Shown: positions 1 to 12,427, counted from the stretch's first letter. The stretch: 42,225 nt of DNA from Shimia marina (GCF_001458175.1 NZ_CYPW01000027.1:1-42225), one strand, 5' to 3'. The notes: generated from the letters alone by a model not told the origin. Translations and numbers: made by a program.

Positions 1-76
1 CTTTGGGTTTGGGAGGATGATCATGCAAGGTGGGGAAGCTTCCGGGCTTCTCCGCATCTCTTCCCTGCGCCATCAT
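1..76 (-). CDS. possible N-terminal fragment of a leftward gene cut by the window edge
   Basis: Reading leftward from two adjacent ATG codons (76-74 and 73-71), the frame stays open to the window edge, giving about 25 residues that begin MMAQGRDAEKPGSF. An AGGGAT purine run lies just upstream as a possible ribosome binding site. The fragment is too short to show any domain. It also overlaps an imperfect hairpin at about 33-55, so the open frame may be chance. I do not recognise a family. Confidence 0.3.
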   Translation of the reverse strand, partial: MMAQGRDAEKPGSFPTLHDHPPKPK

Positions 77-200
77 TACTTATCCCTATCGCTGTCCTTG
101 CTGACTATACTCAGACGGAGCCGAAAGCGGGGGCATTTTTAGGGGCACTTTTGACGCTAGCAAAGCCGCTGAGGCCAATAAACACTGATGTCTGGATTGA

Positions 201-275
201 TGGCTGGGGTGGTAGGATTCGAACCTACGGTGCGCGGTACCAAAAACCGGTGCCTTACCACTTGGCTACACCCCA
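201..275 (-). tRNA. tRNA-Gln (anticodon TTG)
   Basis: On the minus strand this 75-nt stretch folds as a cloverleaf. The acceptor stem TGGGGTG pairs with its complement before an encoded CCA. The D arm reads GCCAAGTGGTAAGGC, the anticodon loop is TTTTGGT, and the T arm contains GGTTCGAATCC. TTG in the loop decodes CAA, so it is tRNA-Gln. Length and sequence closely follow bacterial tRNA-Gln(UUG). It stands alone, with no neighbouring tRNAs and no integrase, so there is no sign that it serves as an attachment site here. Confidence 0.96.
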
Positions 276-497
276 ACTGTGGGGCGGTGTTTACTCAGAG
301 GGGGCGGGAGGCGCAAGACCTGAAATGCATTTTTGGGCGAAAAAAATTGTAGTAAATTGCAGAAAATTTTGCGGAGCTTTTTAACGTCTCGCGAACCCCT
401 GATTTTTAAGACCCTGCGTCATTTCCTGGGTCAGATCGTGGACAATGGTGGAGGGGACACGACATGTTGGGGCGAGGATTTTGAGAGGAGAAGAGCG

Positions 498-1727
498 ATG
501 TTCCTGGGAATGCGGCCGGAAAATGAGGCGCTCTTGGCGCAAGTCAAGGAGATGATCCGCGAAGAGGTGATGCCTCTGGAAGACGCCTATCACGCGGAGA
601 TCGGCAAAGGGGATCGCTGGGCCTATACAGAGCGGCAGGCAGAGATCCTGGAAGGGCTCAAAGCCGAGGCCAAAGATCGCGGTTTGTGGAACTTCTGGCT
701 GACGGATTCTGACAAAGGCTTCGGGCTCTCTACGGTGGAATATGCATTCTTTGCGGAAGAGATGGGCAAGACCCCTCTGGGCGCGGAGGTGTTCAACTGT
801 TCTGCGCCGGACACTGGCAATATGGAGGTGTTTGAGCGCTACGGCACAGAGGTGATGAAGGCGCAGTGGCTCGCGCCTTTGCTCAAGGGTGAGATCCGCT
901 CTGCCTATCTGATGACCGAGCCGGATGTGGCCAGCTCAGACGCCACCAATGTCTCCATGTCCTGTGTACGGGATGGCGATGACTACGTGCTAAATGGCGA
1001 AAAATACTGGGCTTCTGGGGCGGGGGATCCGCGCTGCAAAGTCTATATCGTCATGGTGAAAACCGGGGATGACTCGCTTCCGGTGCACAAGCGGCAATCC
1101 ATGATCGTGGTGCCAGCGGGCACCGAGGGTATCGAGGTTTTGCGCCCGATGATGGTCTATGGTCAGGATGATGCGCCCCATGGGCATATGCACATCAAAT
1201 TCACCAATGTGCGCGTCCCTGCAGAGAATATCCTGCTGGGAGAGGGCCGGGGCTTTGAGATCGCACAGGGGCGGCTTGGGCCGGGGCGCATTCACCATTG
1301 CATGCGCGCGATTGGTCAGGCGGAGATTGCGCTTGAGCACATGTGCAGGCGGGCGCTGGATCGCGAAGCCTTCGGCAAAAAACTCGCGCATTTGGGGGCA
1401 AACTATGATATCATTGCTCAGTGCCGGATGGAGATTGAGCAGGCGCGTCTGCTGTGTCTGAAGACCGCATGGATGATGGATCAGGGCGATGCCCGCGCCG
1501 CCGCCCCATGGATCAGTCAGATCAAAGTGGTGGCGCCGAATGTGGCGTTGAAAGTGATTGATGAAGCGGTGCAGATGTTTGGCGGCACCGGTGTGTCGCA
1601 GGACACGCCCTTGGCAACAGCATGGACGCATATGCGTACGTTGCGTTTGGCAGATGGCCCTGACGCGGTGCATCGCCGTCAGGTGGCGCGCACAGAGCTG
1701 CGGAAATATACGCAGGAAAAGGTCTGA
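498..1727 (+). CDS. acyl-CoA dehydrogenase family protein (ACAD10/11-like)
   Basis: A 409-residue FAD-dependent acyl-CoA dehydrogenase, which would oxidise the alpha-beta bond of an acyl-CoA and pass electrons to ETF. The N-terminal helical domain is followed by the flavin-binding [15 protein letters not shown] motif and the [13 protein letters not shown] beta-domain segment. The C-terminal helical domain carries [13 protein letters not shown] and [10 protein letters not shown]. The last motif is typical of the ACAD10/11-like subgroup rather than the short- or medium-chain enzymes. The chosen ATG follows a GAGGAG site eight bases upstream; the frame is open back to 333, but that extension is not protein-like. 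The gene is monocistronic and ends before a strong hairpin at 1785. Substrate chain length cannot be read from the sequence. Confidence 0.93.
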   Translation: MFLGMRPENEALLAQVKEMIREEVMPLEDAYHAEIGKGDRWAYTERQAEILEGLKAEAKDRGLWNFWLTDSDKGFGLSTVEYAFFAEEMGKTPLGAEVFNCSAPDTGNMEVFERYGTEVMKAQWLAPLLKGEIRSAYLMTEPDVASSDATNVSMSCVRDGDDYVLNGEKYWASGAGDPRCKVYIVMVKTGDDSLPVHKRQSMIVVPAGTEGIEVLRPMMVYGQDDAPHGHMHIKFTNVRVPAENILLGEGRGFEIAQGRLGPGRIHHCMRAIGQAEIALEHMCRRALDREAFGKKLAHLGANYDIIAQCRMEIEQARLLCLKTAWMMDQGDARAAAPWISQIKVVAPNVALKVIDEAVQMFGGTGVSQDTPLATAWTHMRTLRLADGPDAVHRRQVARTELRKYTQEKV

Positions 1728-1784
1728 AAATTCACGTCGGTATCGCGTCTGTATTCCGTCTGTAACGCGGCGGTGCGATTTTCA

Positions 1785-1811
1785 GGGCCGCGACTCGGTG
1801 AGTCGCGGCCC
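1785..1811 (+). terminator. stem-loop terminator after the acyl-CoA dehydrogenase
   Basis: A perfect 12-bp GC-rich stem (GGGCCGCGACTC with its complement) encloses a GGT loop, 57 bases after the acyl-CoA dehydrogenase stop codon. Only a short T-containing tail (ATTTCTGTT) follows. Its position fits a terminator; a rho-independent mechanism is likely but not certain. Confidence 0.6.
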
Positions 1812-1998
1812 ATTTCTGTTGCATTGAGGACGGGCGCAACAGCGTGCGCTGGCGGAGCGGTTGGTTAAGTTTGAGCTGCATCATGGACTGAGCTGTAGCT
1901 GGAGAAAAATTTGGTAATTGTGTCTTCCTGCCTCACAAGACATTGATGCTGTGACTTCCCGACACTGCCCGCACCGAAGGTTCGGACAGGTTATGAGG

Positions 1999-3519
1999 TT
2001 AAATTTCGGTAGGTAGTTCTCTTGCGTCATTTTCTGCGAGCTGTTTGGCAAGTTCCTTTCGCTTTGCCAAAGTTTCATAAAACTCTTGAGCTTCAATATT
2101 AGTGTGAAACTCAGCATTAGGGGCCAAACGCTGAACAGCTTCTTTGACCTCCGATAGCGTTACTCGAAAGAACTCTTTGCGCATATTCGCAGCATTAATC
2201 CTTTGTTCGGCAAACTCACTGTGCAACGCAGCCTCAAGCGCAGGGGCTTCTTCGGAATAAATCATGGCATGAGTGTCAAACAAAAACGGCACGGATGCAT
2301 CGCCCAGCTCGCGCACTCGGTCCGACGGGTCTAACCGTCTTGTAAGACCAATCTTTATAACATTTTCCCCAAATGAGCCGATATTCGAAATAACATAGAC
2401 GAACCCGCTCTTGGTCTTTTCCGCCATGGCTTGTGCCCGTTCAGTTTTTGCATGTGCTTCGATCAAAAGTTGTTCCAACTCTTCGACTTTAGCTTGATGG
2501 GCTGCTGATGTGACAACGCCTAGTTCAGCCCGCGCTTTTTCTAAGAGTTGTTGGTAACGCTCTTCTTCTTTCTGTGCTGCCTTAGTTTCTTGAAGTAGGC
2601 GTTTTTCTTCTCTCTGTAGTCGGGAGACCTCTGCGCGTTCATCGCGTTCAATTTTCAATTGCTCTCTGTATTCGTGAGTAAGACGAAGTTCCCTTAATTT
2701 GGCTTGTAAGTAGTTATTCGAAATAATGACGTTGTTAGATGCATTTAGTTTGTCTATTGCATCACGTGCGCGAATTATCCGCTTCTCCATTGCTTGCACG
2801 TTGTTCCAGCGTGTATTTGCAATGGCGGCCTCGCATTCATTGTTAAAAGCCCGCAAGGTAATGCGAACAGCGCGATTTATCATTGTCTCGCCTTTCTTCA
2901 CACTGCCATCCACGGTCCACACTTTGGTACCAAAAACCGCCGTTTTTCTCTTAACCATGTCTTTTTGGCTATCGCGGACCCCTTTAATCGCGTTCTTGAA
3001 TGCCTCGCTATCCCCAAAGTCAAAATGAGGTTCGTAGACACCCAATTCAGCCAATGCCAACCTTTCATCGAATATGGCGAGTTCGCTTTTCAAGCGATCG
3101 TATGTGGATCGTTTTTGTTTATAATCTTCACGCAGCTTCCGAATATTTTCTTGTTCTGCAAGAGCTTCGCCATTGAGTGTTAATACCCTAGACTTGGCTT
3201 CATCAACTTGGCTTTGGCCAAGAGCGTTGAGCCTTTCTACTTCAGCCTCTAGGTCAATTATGGAAGCGTATCGCTCCAAAGCTCTGCTGTGCTCGGTTTG
3301 AACCGCATGAGCTTTTCGTTCTGCCTCAGCCTGTACTTCGGCTAATCGTGTCTCTAAGTCTTCTTTTATTTTGGCAATATCTTGCTCTGCTTTGTGGGTT
3401 ATCTCTCGTTTTTTCTGCTTGGCGCGGCGTAATCGAAAATAGAAGAGCGAGGAGAGTAGCGCTAGCGTCAAAATCAATATGGCAAATGCAATGGGCATAA
3501 AAATCTGTATGTTTTCCAT
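1999..3519 (-). CDS. membrane-anchored DUF4041 / GIY-YIG nuclease, SNIPE-like anti-phage protein
   Basis: A 506-residue protein. One N-terminal transmembrane helix (about residues 8-28) ends in a positively charged RLRRAKQKKR stretch, so the rest should face the cytoplasm. A long coiled coil (about 35-145) leads into a DUF4041-like region (about 148-290) and a second coil. A C-terminal T5orf172/GIY-YIG nuclease domain (about 370-455) shows GFVYVI, KIGLT, the arginines of DRVREL, the glutamate of ALEAALH and the RKEFF end motif. TM + DUF4041 + GIY-YIG is the architecture described for SNIPE, a membrane nuclease that cuts phage DNA during injection. The ATG at 3519 was chosen because the TM segment follows at once; upstream codons read as non-protein. 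The gene is visibly AT-richer than its neighbours and stands alone, suggesting horizontal acquisition. The function is inferred from architecture. Confidence 0.85.
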   Translation of the reverse strand: MENIQIFMPIAFAILILTLALLSSLFYFRLRRAKQKKREITHKAEQDIAKIKEDLETRLAEVQAEAERKAHAVQTEHSRALERYASIIDLEAEVERLNALGQSQVDEAKSRVLTLNGEALAEQENIRKLREDYKQKRSTYDRLKSELAIFDERLALAELGVYEPHFDFGDSEAFKNAIKGVRDSQKDMVKRKTAVFGTKVWTVDGSVKKGETMINRAVRITLRAFNNECEAAIANTRWNNVQAMEKRIIRARDAIDKLNASNNVIISNNYLQAKLRELRLTHEYREQLKIERDERAEVSRLQREEKRLLQETKAAQKEEERYQQLLEKARAELGVVTSAAHQAKVEELEQLLIEAHAKTERAQAMAEKTKSGFVYVISNIGSFGENVIKIGLTRRLDPSDRVRELGDASVPFLFDTHAMIYSEEAPALEAALHSEFAEQRINAANMRKEFFRVTLSEVKEAVQRLAPNAEFHTNIEAQEFYETLAKRKELAKQLAENDARELPTEI

Positions 3520-3531
3520 TGTCACATAGAA

Positions 3532-3545
3532 GCATGCATGCATGC
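3532..3545. promoter_or_regulatory. GCATGCATGCATGC palindrome upstream of the SNIPE-like gene
   Basis: A 14-bp perfect palindrome made of a repeated GCAT unit lies 13-26 bases upstream of the start codon of the leftward nuclease gene. Further upstream, a TATAAG element (minus strand, near 3590) could serve as a -10 box. The palindrome could be an operator in the 5' leader, or simply a short tandem repeat. There is no direct evidence of protein binding. Confidence 0.25.
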
Positions 3546-3667
3546 GGTGATGCAATCGTAGATGGTTTATGAGAGCCTTCGTGCTCTTATAGTGCTCGCA
3601 ATTGACCTTTTAGTTGAGCGTTTGATGAGAAATGCCACACGCAGGAACAGAGAGACAGGCGCTTCGC

Positions 3668-3688
3668 TGCCAAAGCTTTGCTTTGGCA
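3668..3688 (-). terminator. stem-loop after the Hsp70-like gene
   Basis: A perfect 9-bp inverted repeat (TGCCAAAGC with its complement) has a 3-nt loop, 39 bases past the stop codon of the leftward Hsp70-like gene. No clear T tract follows on the minus strand. A terminator separating that gene from the nuclease gene is the simplest reading. Confidence 0.4.
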
Positions 3689-3726
3689 TTGGCAGAGAGG
3701 CCTAAAAAGCGGGCTGAGAAAAGGGG

Positions 3727-4980
3727 CTAAATGTGTGATTCCGCAGCAATCGCGAGACCATCGGCCACGGCTGTAAAGACCTCGGCCACTTTGTGATCTG
3801 CGCTCGGAAAGAGGGCTTTGGCGGTGTCTTGCACCACCGACAGGAGGCTTGAGCCCCCGACATAGATCACCTGTGTGATGTCTTCGGGCGCGGTTTGGGT
3901 TTCGGTGAGGATGCCTTGCATCGCGCTGTGCAGCTTCTGCGCGTGATCCGCAAGGATCAGGGGCAGGGCCTCGGGGGGCAGGGGGGCCTGTAGGCCCGGC
4001 TCAATGAGGGTGAGGCCGATTTGGGGATCGGTTTTTTGTAGACTGGCGGCGACTTTGCCTGCCTCAACGGCAAAGGCGATGTCATGGCCCAGCTCATCGC
4101 GCAGAGTGGTGACCAGACGTGCGATCAGATCCGGCGCTTCGGCCTGACGGTGCATGTCTTCGACGGCGCGCCGGGTTTGCGCGGTGTAGAGGAAGGGGAT
4201 TTTCTCCCAAGTGGCCAGATCATTGAAGATGGCATTGGGCGCGGTGTGCGTGCCTTTGCCCAATTGGTTGCGCAGCTCTGTGCCGCGCCCAAAGAGCGGC
4301 ATGACGCGGTCAATGCTGATGGCGCGGTCAAAGTCGGTGCCGCCGATGCGCACGCCGTGGTTTGCCAGCGTGGTGATGCCGCTGTCGTGGCTGCGAAACA
4401 GGGTGAAGTCGGAGGTGCCGCCGCCGATATCCACAATCAGGCCCAGTGCGCCGGGCTGATTGAGCGCACCATTGGCGATGGCGGCGGCTTCGGGTTCGGC
4501 CATGAAGGCAACCTCGGAAAACCCTGCGGCCAGATAGCAGGCGCGCAGATCCTCTTCGGCCTGTTGTTCACGCGGATCATTGGCACCGTGAAACACCACC
4601 GGGCGGCCGGAGAGGGCGCGGCTGAAGGTCTGGCCGGTCTGAGCTTCGGCCTGTTGTTTGATGTGGCGCAGGAAGCGGGCGATGATGTCGACAAAGGTGA
4701 CACGGGTGTTCAGGATCTGGCGCTTTTCATGCATGAGCGTGGTGCCCAAGACGCGTTTGAGTGCGCGCATGAAGCGGCCCTCGGCCCCATCCAGAAGCGC
4801 CTGATTGGCTGGGGTGCCCAGTAGGGTGGCGCGGGTGTCAAAATCAAAGAAGAAGGTGGTGGGCAGGGTGGTTTCGCCGGACGCAAAGCGGATGAGGTGA
4901 GGTTTGCCATCCACCGCAACGCCGGCGGCGGAGTTGGAGGTGCCAAAGTCGATGCCCAAAGTGTGGGATTTGGTGCTCAT
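3727..4980 (-). CDS. yegD: Hsp70-family chaperone-like ATPase (YegD-like)
   Basis: A 417-residue protein with the actin/Hsp70 ATPase fold. The phosphate-1 motif GIDFGTSNS is near residue 9, the phosphate-2 motif IVDIGGGTSDF is mid-protein, GGTDFDRAI follows, and the adenosine motif VIYVGGSS is near residue 375. The length fits YegD-type Hsp70 homologues, which keep the nucleotide-binding domain but lack the full DnaK peptide-binding domain and lid. The role of the YegD branch is poorly defined; a chaperone or regulatory ATPase is likely. It lies downstream of carB in the same direction, but the strong terminator at 5047-5077 separates them. No DnaJ or GrpE partner is nearby. Confidence 0.88.
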   Translation of the reverse strand: MSTKSHTLGIDFGTSNSAAGVAVDGKPHLIRFASGETTLPTTFFFDFDTRATLLGTPANQALLDGAEGRFMRALKRVLGTTLMHEKRQILNTRVTFVDIIARFLRHIKQQAEAQTGQTFSRALSGRPVVFHGANDPREQQAEEDLRACYLAAGFSEVAFMAEPEAAAIANGALNQPGALGLIVDIGGGTSDFTLFRSHDSGITTLANHGVRIGGTDFDRAISIDRVMPLFGRGTELRNQLGKGTHTAPNAIFNDLATWEKIPFLYTAQTRRAVEDMHRQAEAPDLIARLVTTLRDELGHDIAFAVEAGKVAASLQKTDPQIGLTLIEPGLQAPLPPEALPLILADHAQKLHSAMQGILTETQTAPEDITQVIYVGGSSLLSVVQDTAKALFPSADHKVAEVFTAVADGLAIAAESHI

Positions 4981-5046
4981 GGTCTGCTCTCCGCGCCTTA
5001 AGGAAAAGCGCGGGTTTTAGGGAGGGGGCTGGGGCCTGTCAAGGCA

Positions 5047-5077
5047 CAGAAAAAGGGCAGCCGGTGGGCTGCCCTTT
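5047..5077 (-). terminator. rho-independent terminator of carB
   Basis: On the minus strand, AAAGGGCAGCC pairs with GGCTGCCCTTT across a 4-nt loop and runs directly into a T-rich tract. It lies 47 bases after the carB stop. This is a textbook intrinsic terminator. Confidence 0.9.
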
Positions 5078-5123
5078 GGGAGACTGTTTATGTTCGGCGC
5101 TACGCCCGTTCGTGAGACGCGGC

Positions 5124-8477
<3,354 letters not shown>

Positions 8478-8668
8478 GGTGGACCTCGGGCTTGAATGGC
8501 GACGGGCAGCAGTCGCCGAATGCGCAAATTGTCGTGGGTTATACGCATCGGGGAACAAGGCGCAAGGGGGATCGGGAAAATGTATTGATCTGTCGGTTTT
8601 GACCCCTGTTATCTGCTAAGATGCGACGTATATGGGCGGGAGAACGAAACGCCGATCAGGAGAGCCGG

Positions 8669-9796
8669 GTGCAGATTCGCTTTGATAGGGGACCGAATGG
8701 GGATGCGGCGCTGTTTTCAGCGCCAGAGCATGTGATTTCGGTGACGGACCCAAAAGAGGTGCCGCTGGCCTTTGATGTGCTGTCACAGGCGCAGGAGGCG
8801 GGCTTTTGGCTTGCGGGCTATGCCAGTTATGAGCTGGGCTATGTGCTGGAGCCGCGTCTGCGGCGGATGTTGCCCAAATCCCGGCGATTGCCGCTGATGC
8901 AGTTTGGGGTTTTCAAGGCACCGCAAGCCGCAGCTGCACTGCCTGCGCCGGAGGGATTTGAACTTGAAGCGTTTGAGCCGCGCTGGAGCGGCGCCACCTA
9001 TCGGAGCGCTTTTGACCGTGTGCATGACTATATCGGCGCAGGGGATATCTATCAGGCCAACCTGACCTTTCCGATGGATGCGCAGATCGAAGGCGATCCG
9101 GAAGCGCTCTATGCGGCGCTGGTGGCGCGCCAGCCGGTGGGGCATGGGGCGCTGGTGCAGCAAGAGGGGTTGCCGACGCTGCTGTCGCGGTCGCCTGAGC
9201 TGTTTTTCCGCACGGATGCGCAGGGGCGCATTGAAACGCGCCCGATGAAGGGCACGCAGCCGCGCAGCGAGGATGCGGTGGAAGATGCGCGGCGGCGGGA
9301 TTGGCTGGTCAACGATGAGAAGAACCGGGCCGAAAACCTGATGATTGTGGATCTTTTGCGCAATGATATCAGTCGCGTTGCGCAGCCGGGCTCTGTGCAT
9401 GTGCCCAAGCTGTTTGAGATCGAAAGCTATGCGACCGTGCATCAGATGACCTCCACGGTGGCGGCGCAGCTCAAGGATGGCGTCACGCTGAGCGATATCT
9501 TGCAGGCGCTGTTTCCCTGTGGGTCCATCACCGGGGCGCCCAAGCTGCGCGCGATGCAGATCCTGCGCGATCTGGAGCCCTGGCCGCGTGACATCTACTG
9601 TGGCACCATTGGCTGGGCCGCACCGGATGGGCGCAGCGATTTCAATGTGGCGATCCGCACCCTGATGGTGGAGGCCGGGCGGGCTGTGTTGAATGTGGGC
9701 GGCGGTGTTGTCTGGGACAGCACGGCACCAAGTGAATATGAGGAAGCCCTATGGAAAGCCCGCTTTGCCAGAGCGTTCCAGCCGGAACCCGTCTGA
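8669..9796 (+). CDS. pabB: aminodeoxychorismate synthase component I
   Basis: A 375-residue chorismate-binding enzyme for p-aminobenzoate (folate) synthesis, converting chorismate and ammonia to 4-amino-4-deoxychorismate. Family motifs include RPMKGTQPR (the PIKGT region with the PabB active-site lysine), DEKNRAENLMIVDLLRND, PCGSITGAPK and the C-terminal NVGGGVVWDS. The GTG start at 8669 was chosen because AGGAGA lies five bases upstream; the frame is open to an ATG at 8621 with no better site. No glutaminase (PabA) domain is fused, and the gene is not nearby. The 3' end overlaps pabC by 46 bases, so the two steps are probably co-translated. Confidence 0.93.
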   Translation: MQIRFDRGPNGDAALFSAPEHVISVTDPKEVPLAFDVLSQAQEAGFWLAGYASYELGYVLEPRLRRMLPKSRRLPLMQFGVFKAPQAAAALPAPEGFELEAFEPRWSGATYRSAFDRVHDYIGAGDIYQANLTFPMDAQIEGDPEALYAALVARQPVGHGALVQQEGLPTLLSRSPELFFRTDAQGRIETRPMKGTQPRSEDAVEDARRRDWLVNDEKNRAENLMIVDLLRNDISRVAQPGSVHVPKLFEIESYATVHQMTSTVAAQLKDGVTLSDILQALFPCGSITGAPKLRAMQILRDLEPWPRDIYCGTIGWAAPDGRSDFNVAIRTLMVEAGRAVLNVGGGVVWDSTAPSEYEEALWKARFARAFQPEPV

Positions 9797-10410
9797 TTGA
9801 GACCTTTCGCTATGAGCCGGGGGAGGCGGTGGCACGTCTGACGCTGCATCTGGCGCGGCTTGAAAAATCAGCCAAAGCGCTGGGTTTTGTGTTTTCAGAA
9901 GCCGCTGTGATGCGCGCTGTGGCTGCATTGCGGAGCGAGACCCCGTTGCGCTGTCGTTTGACGCTTGAAGCGGCGGGGGACGTGGAAATCACCACTGCGG
10001 AAATGCCTGTCGCAGCCCCAAAGCCCTGGGTGTGCCGGATCTCGGATGTGCGGCTGTCGTCGCATGATATGTTTTTGCAGCATAAGACCACGCGGCGTGC
10101 GATCTATGATGAAGCGCGTGCCGATTTGCCAGAGGGTGTTCAGGAGTGGCTGTTTCTGAATGAGCACGGCGAATTGTGTGAGGGCACGATCACCAATGTG
10201 GTTTTGACCATGCCGGATGGGCGGCGGCTCACGCCAGCGGTGGCGTCTGGCTGTTTGCCGGGGGTCTATCGTCAAAGCCTGCTCAATGCGGGGGTGGTGC
10301 GCGAGGCTGTGCTGACGGTGGCGGATTTGGTGGCGGCGGAGCGTGTGCATCTGACAAACGCGCTGCGCGGAGAGATTTTGGCTGTGCTTGAGGAAGCGCC
10401 CTTGCGCTGA
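9751..10410 (+). CDS. pabC: aminodeoxychorismate lyase-like class IV aminotransferase
   Basis: A 219-residue protein with the fold-type IV PLP fold. The likely Schiff-base lysine sits in LQHKTTRRAIYDEA, followed by the ELCEGTITNVVL cofactor-phosphate motif and a C-terminal LTNALRGEI. Within a pabB operon the natural role is conversion of aminodeoxychorismate to p-aminobenzoate and pyruvate. The start ATG lies inside the end of pabB, after GAGGAAG, giving a 46-base overlap in another frame. The protein is shorter than E. coli PabC (about 270 residues) but keeps the core motifs. A branched-chain aminotransferase-like activity is a less likely alternative. Confidence 0.88.
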   Translation: MESPLCQSVPAGTRLIETFRYEPGEAVARLTLHLARLEKSAKALGFVFSEAAVMRAVAALRSETPLRCRLTLEAAGDVEITTAEMPVAAPKPWVCRISDVRLSSHDMFLQHKTTRRAIYDEARADLPEGVQEWLFLNEHGELCEGTITNVVLTMPDGRRLTPAVASGCLPGVYRQSLLNAGVVREAVLTVADLVAAERVHLTNALRGEILAVLEEAPLR

Positions 10411-10446
10411 CGTGGCGCTTTTTGCGGTCAGGCGTGCGCAGTTCTC

Positions 10447-10475
10447 TTGACTTTGGCCGCCCAAAAAGGTGTATC
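10447..10475 (+). promoter_or_regulatory. candidate sigma-70 promoter of aspS
   Basis: TTGACT at 10447-10452 matches the -35 consensus well. A weak TGTATC at 10470-10475 lies 17 bases later as a possible -10 box. The aspS start codon is 41 bases further on. The -10 match is poor, so this is tentative. Confidence 0.35.
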
Positions 10476-10515
10476 GGCGCGACCAATGTTTTTCACCCTG
10501 AAAGAGGGGCCGCAC

Positions 10516-12372
10516 ATGCACGCCTATCGCAGCCATACCTGCGCCGACCTGAACAAATCCAACGTGGGCGACACCGTCCGCCTGTCTGGCTGGGTGCACC
10601 GCATCCGCGATCACGGCGGCATTCTGTTTGTCGACCTGCGCGACCATTTTGGCATCACGCAGGTGCTGTGTGATCCGGACAGCCCGGTTTTCTCCGAAAT
10701 GGAGAAGGTGCGCAGCGAGTGGTGTATCCGCATTGATGGCAACGTCAAAGCGCGTGACGCGGATCTGATCAACGACAAGATCCCGACCGGCGAAATTGAA
10801 GTGTTCGTGCGGGATCTGGAAATCCTCGGCGCAGCAGATGAGCTGCCGCTGATGGTGTTTGGCGATCAGGAATACCCCGAAGAAACCCGTCTGAAGTACC
10901 GTTTCCTTGATCTGCGTCGTCAGCAGATGCAGGAGAATATGGTGCTGCGCTCTGATGTTGTGTCCTCCATGCGCAAGCGCATGTGGGACAAGGGCTTCCG
11001 CGAGTATCAGACGCCGATCATCACGGCATCGAGCCCAGAAGGTGCGCGCGACTTCCTCGTGCCGTCGCGCATTCACCCCGGCAAATTCTATGCGCTGCCA
11101 CAGGCCCCTCAGCAGTTCAAACAGCTGATGATGGTTGCGGGCTTTGACAAATACTTCCAGATCGCGCCGTGCTTCCGTGACGAAGATCCGCGCGCTGACC
11201 GTTCCCCGACCGATTTCTACCAGCTCGACATGGAGATGTCTTTTGTAGAGCAGCAGGACGTCTTTGACACCATCGCGCCTGTGTTGGCGGGTGTGTTTGA
11301 AGAGTTCGGCGGTGGCCGCAAGGTAGACGCACCAGAGAGCTGGCCGCAGATCCCTTATGCGGAAGCGGCGCTGAAATATGGTTCTGACAAGCCTGACCTG
11401 CGCAACCCGATTGAGATGCAGGTTGTGAGCGAGCACTTCGCAGGCTCCGGCTTTGCGATCTTTGCCAAACTGCTGGAGCAGGAAGGCACCGAAGTGCGCG
11501 CCATTCCGGCACCAACTGGGGGTGGCCGCAAGTTCTGTGACCGCATGAATAAATTTGCCCAAGGCGAAGGCCTGCCGGGCATGGGCTACATCTTCTGGCG
11601 CGACAAAACCGCAGACAGCGTGGCGCAGGAACTGGGTATTTCGGTGAAAGAGGCACAGGCCAAGCTGAAGTCCGGCGAAGTGGAAGGTGGCATGGAAGCC
11701 GCTGGCCCGCTGGCCAAGAACATCGGCCCTGAGCGCACTGAGGCGATCCGCCAGCAGCTGGGTCTGGGCGTGGGTGATGCGGCCTTCTTCCTTGGCGGTA
11801 AACCCAAAGCCTTTGAAAAGATCGCAGGGCGTGCGCGTGATGTGATTGGCAAAGAGCTGGGTCTGATCGACGAGAACCGCTTTGCTTTTGCTTGGATCGT
11901 GGACTTCCCGATCTATGAAGCAGATGAAGAAAGCGGCAAGATCGACTTTGAACACAATCCCTTCTCCATGCCGCAGGGCGGTCTTGAGGCATTGAACGGC
12001 GATCCGCTGGCTGTGAAAGGCTATCAGTACGATCTGGCGTGTAACGGCTATGAACTGGTTTCTGGTGCGATCCGGAACCACCAGCCTGAGATCATGCTGA
12101 AAGCATTTGAGATTGCTGGTTATGGCGAAGAGGAAGTGAAAGAGCGCTTTGGCGCGCTTTACAAAGCCTTCTCCTATGGTGCACCGCCCCACGGTGGCTG
12201 TGCGGCTGGTGTGGACCGCATCGTGATGCTGCTGGCCGATCAGCAGAACATCCGCGAAGTGATGATGTTCCCGATGAACCAGCGCGCTGAAGACCTGATG
12301 ATGAACGCACCTAATGATCCTTCCAGCGATCAGCTGATGGAGCTGGGGCTGCGGGTGATCCCGCAGGAGTAA
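10516..12372 (+). CDS. aspS: aspartyl-tRNA synthetase
   Basis: A 618-residue class II aminoacyl-tRNA synthetase of the bacterial (long) type. The N-terminal OB-fold anticodon-binding domain contains [11 protein letters not shown]. The catalytic core has class II motif 2 ([20 protein letters not shown]), a GAD-type insertion domain (about residues 290-410) and motif 3 ([13 protein letters not shown]). It charges tRNA-Asp; many alphaproteobacterial enzymes are non-discriminating and also charge tRNA-Asn, which cannot be judged here. The ATG at 10516 matches the conserved MHAYRSHTC start and follows AGAGGGG. A strong terminator follows at 12394. Confidence 0.98.
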   Translation: MHAYRSHTCADLNKSNVGDTVRLSGWVHRIRDHGGILFVDLRDHFGITQVLCDPDSPVFSEMEKVRSEWCIRIDGNVKARDADLINDKIPTGEIEVFVRDLEILGAADELPLMVFGDQEYPEETRLKYRFLDLRRQQMQENMVLRSDVVSSMRKRMWDKGFREYQTPIITASSPEGARDFLVPSRIHPGKFYALPQAPQQFKQLMMVAGFDKYFQIAPCFRDEDPRADRSPTDFYQLDMEMSFVEQQDVFDTIAPVLAGVFEEFGGGRKVDAPESWPQIPYAEAALKYGSDKPDLRNPIEMQVVSEHFAGSGFAIFAKLLEQEGTEVRAIPAPTGGGRKFCDRMNKFAQGEGLPGMGYIFWRDKTADSVAQELGISVKEAQAKLKSGEVEGGMEAAGPLAKNIGPERTEAIRQQLGLGVGDAAFFLGGKPKAFEKIAGRARDVIGKELGLIDENRFAFAWIVDFPIYEADEESGKIDFEHNPFSMPQGGLEALNGDPLAVKGYQYDLACNGYELVSGAIRNHQPEIMLKAFEIAGYGEEEVKERFGALYKAFSYGAPPHGGCAAGVDRIVMLLADQQNIREVMMFPMNQRAEDLMMNAPNDPSSDQLMELGLRVIPQE

Positions 12373-12393
12373 CTGGCAGCGCCGCGTGAATTT

Positions 12394-12427
12394 AAGGGCC
12401 GCTTTCGCGAGAAAGTGGCCCTTTTTC
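12394..12427 (+). terminator. rho-independent terminator of aspS
   Basis: An AAGGGCCGCTTTC stem with a GCGA tetraloop and its complement (one G-T pair) runs into CCCTTTTTCT, 21 bases after the aspS stop. It has a clear stem and T tract. Confidence 0.92.

Noticed and set aside
201-275. tRNA-Gln as an integration site for a mobile island carrying the nuclease gene
   Set aside because: No integrase, excisionase or duplicated tRNA 3' end was found, and an ordinary acyl-CoA dehydrogenase gene lies between the tRNA and the nuclease.
3668-3688. Hairpin near the nuclease gene considered as an insertion-sequence end
   Set aside because: Only one short inverted repeat is present, without a partner copy on the other side of the gene or any transposase remnant.
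9895-12192. 765-codon open frame on the minus strand opposite pabC and aspS
   Set aside because: It spans two genes whose families are certain. The translation is rich in His, Arg and Gln without domains, so it is a codon-bias shadow.
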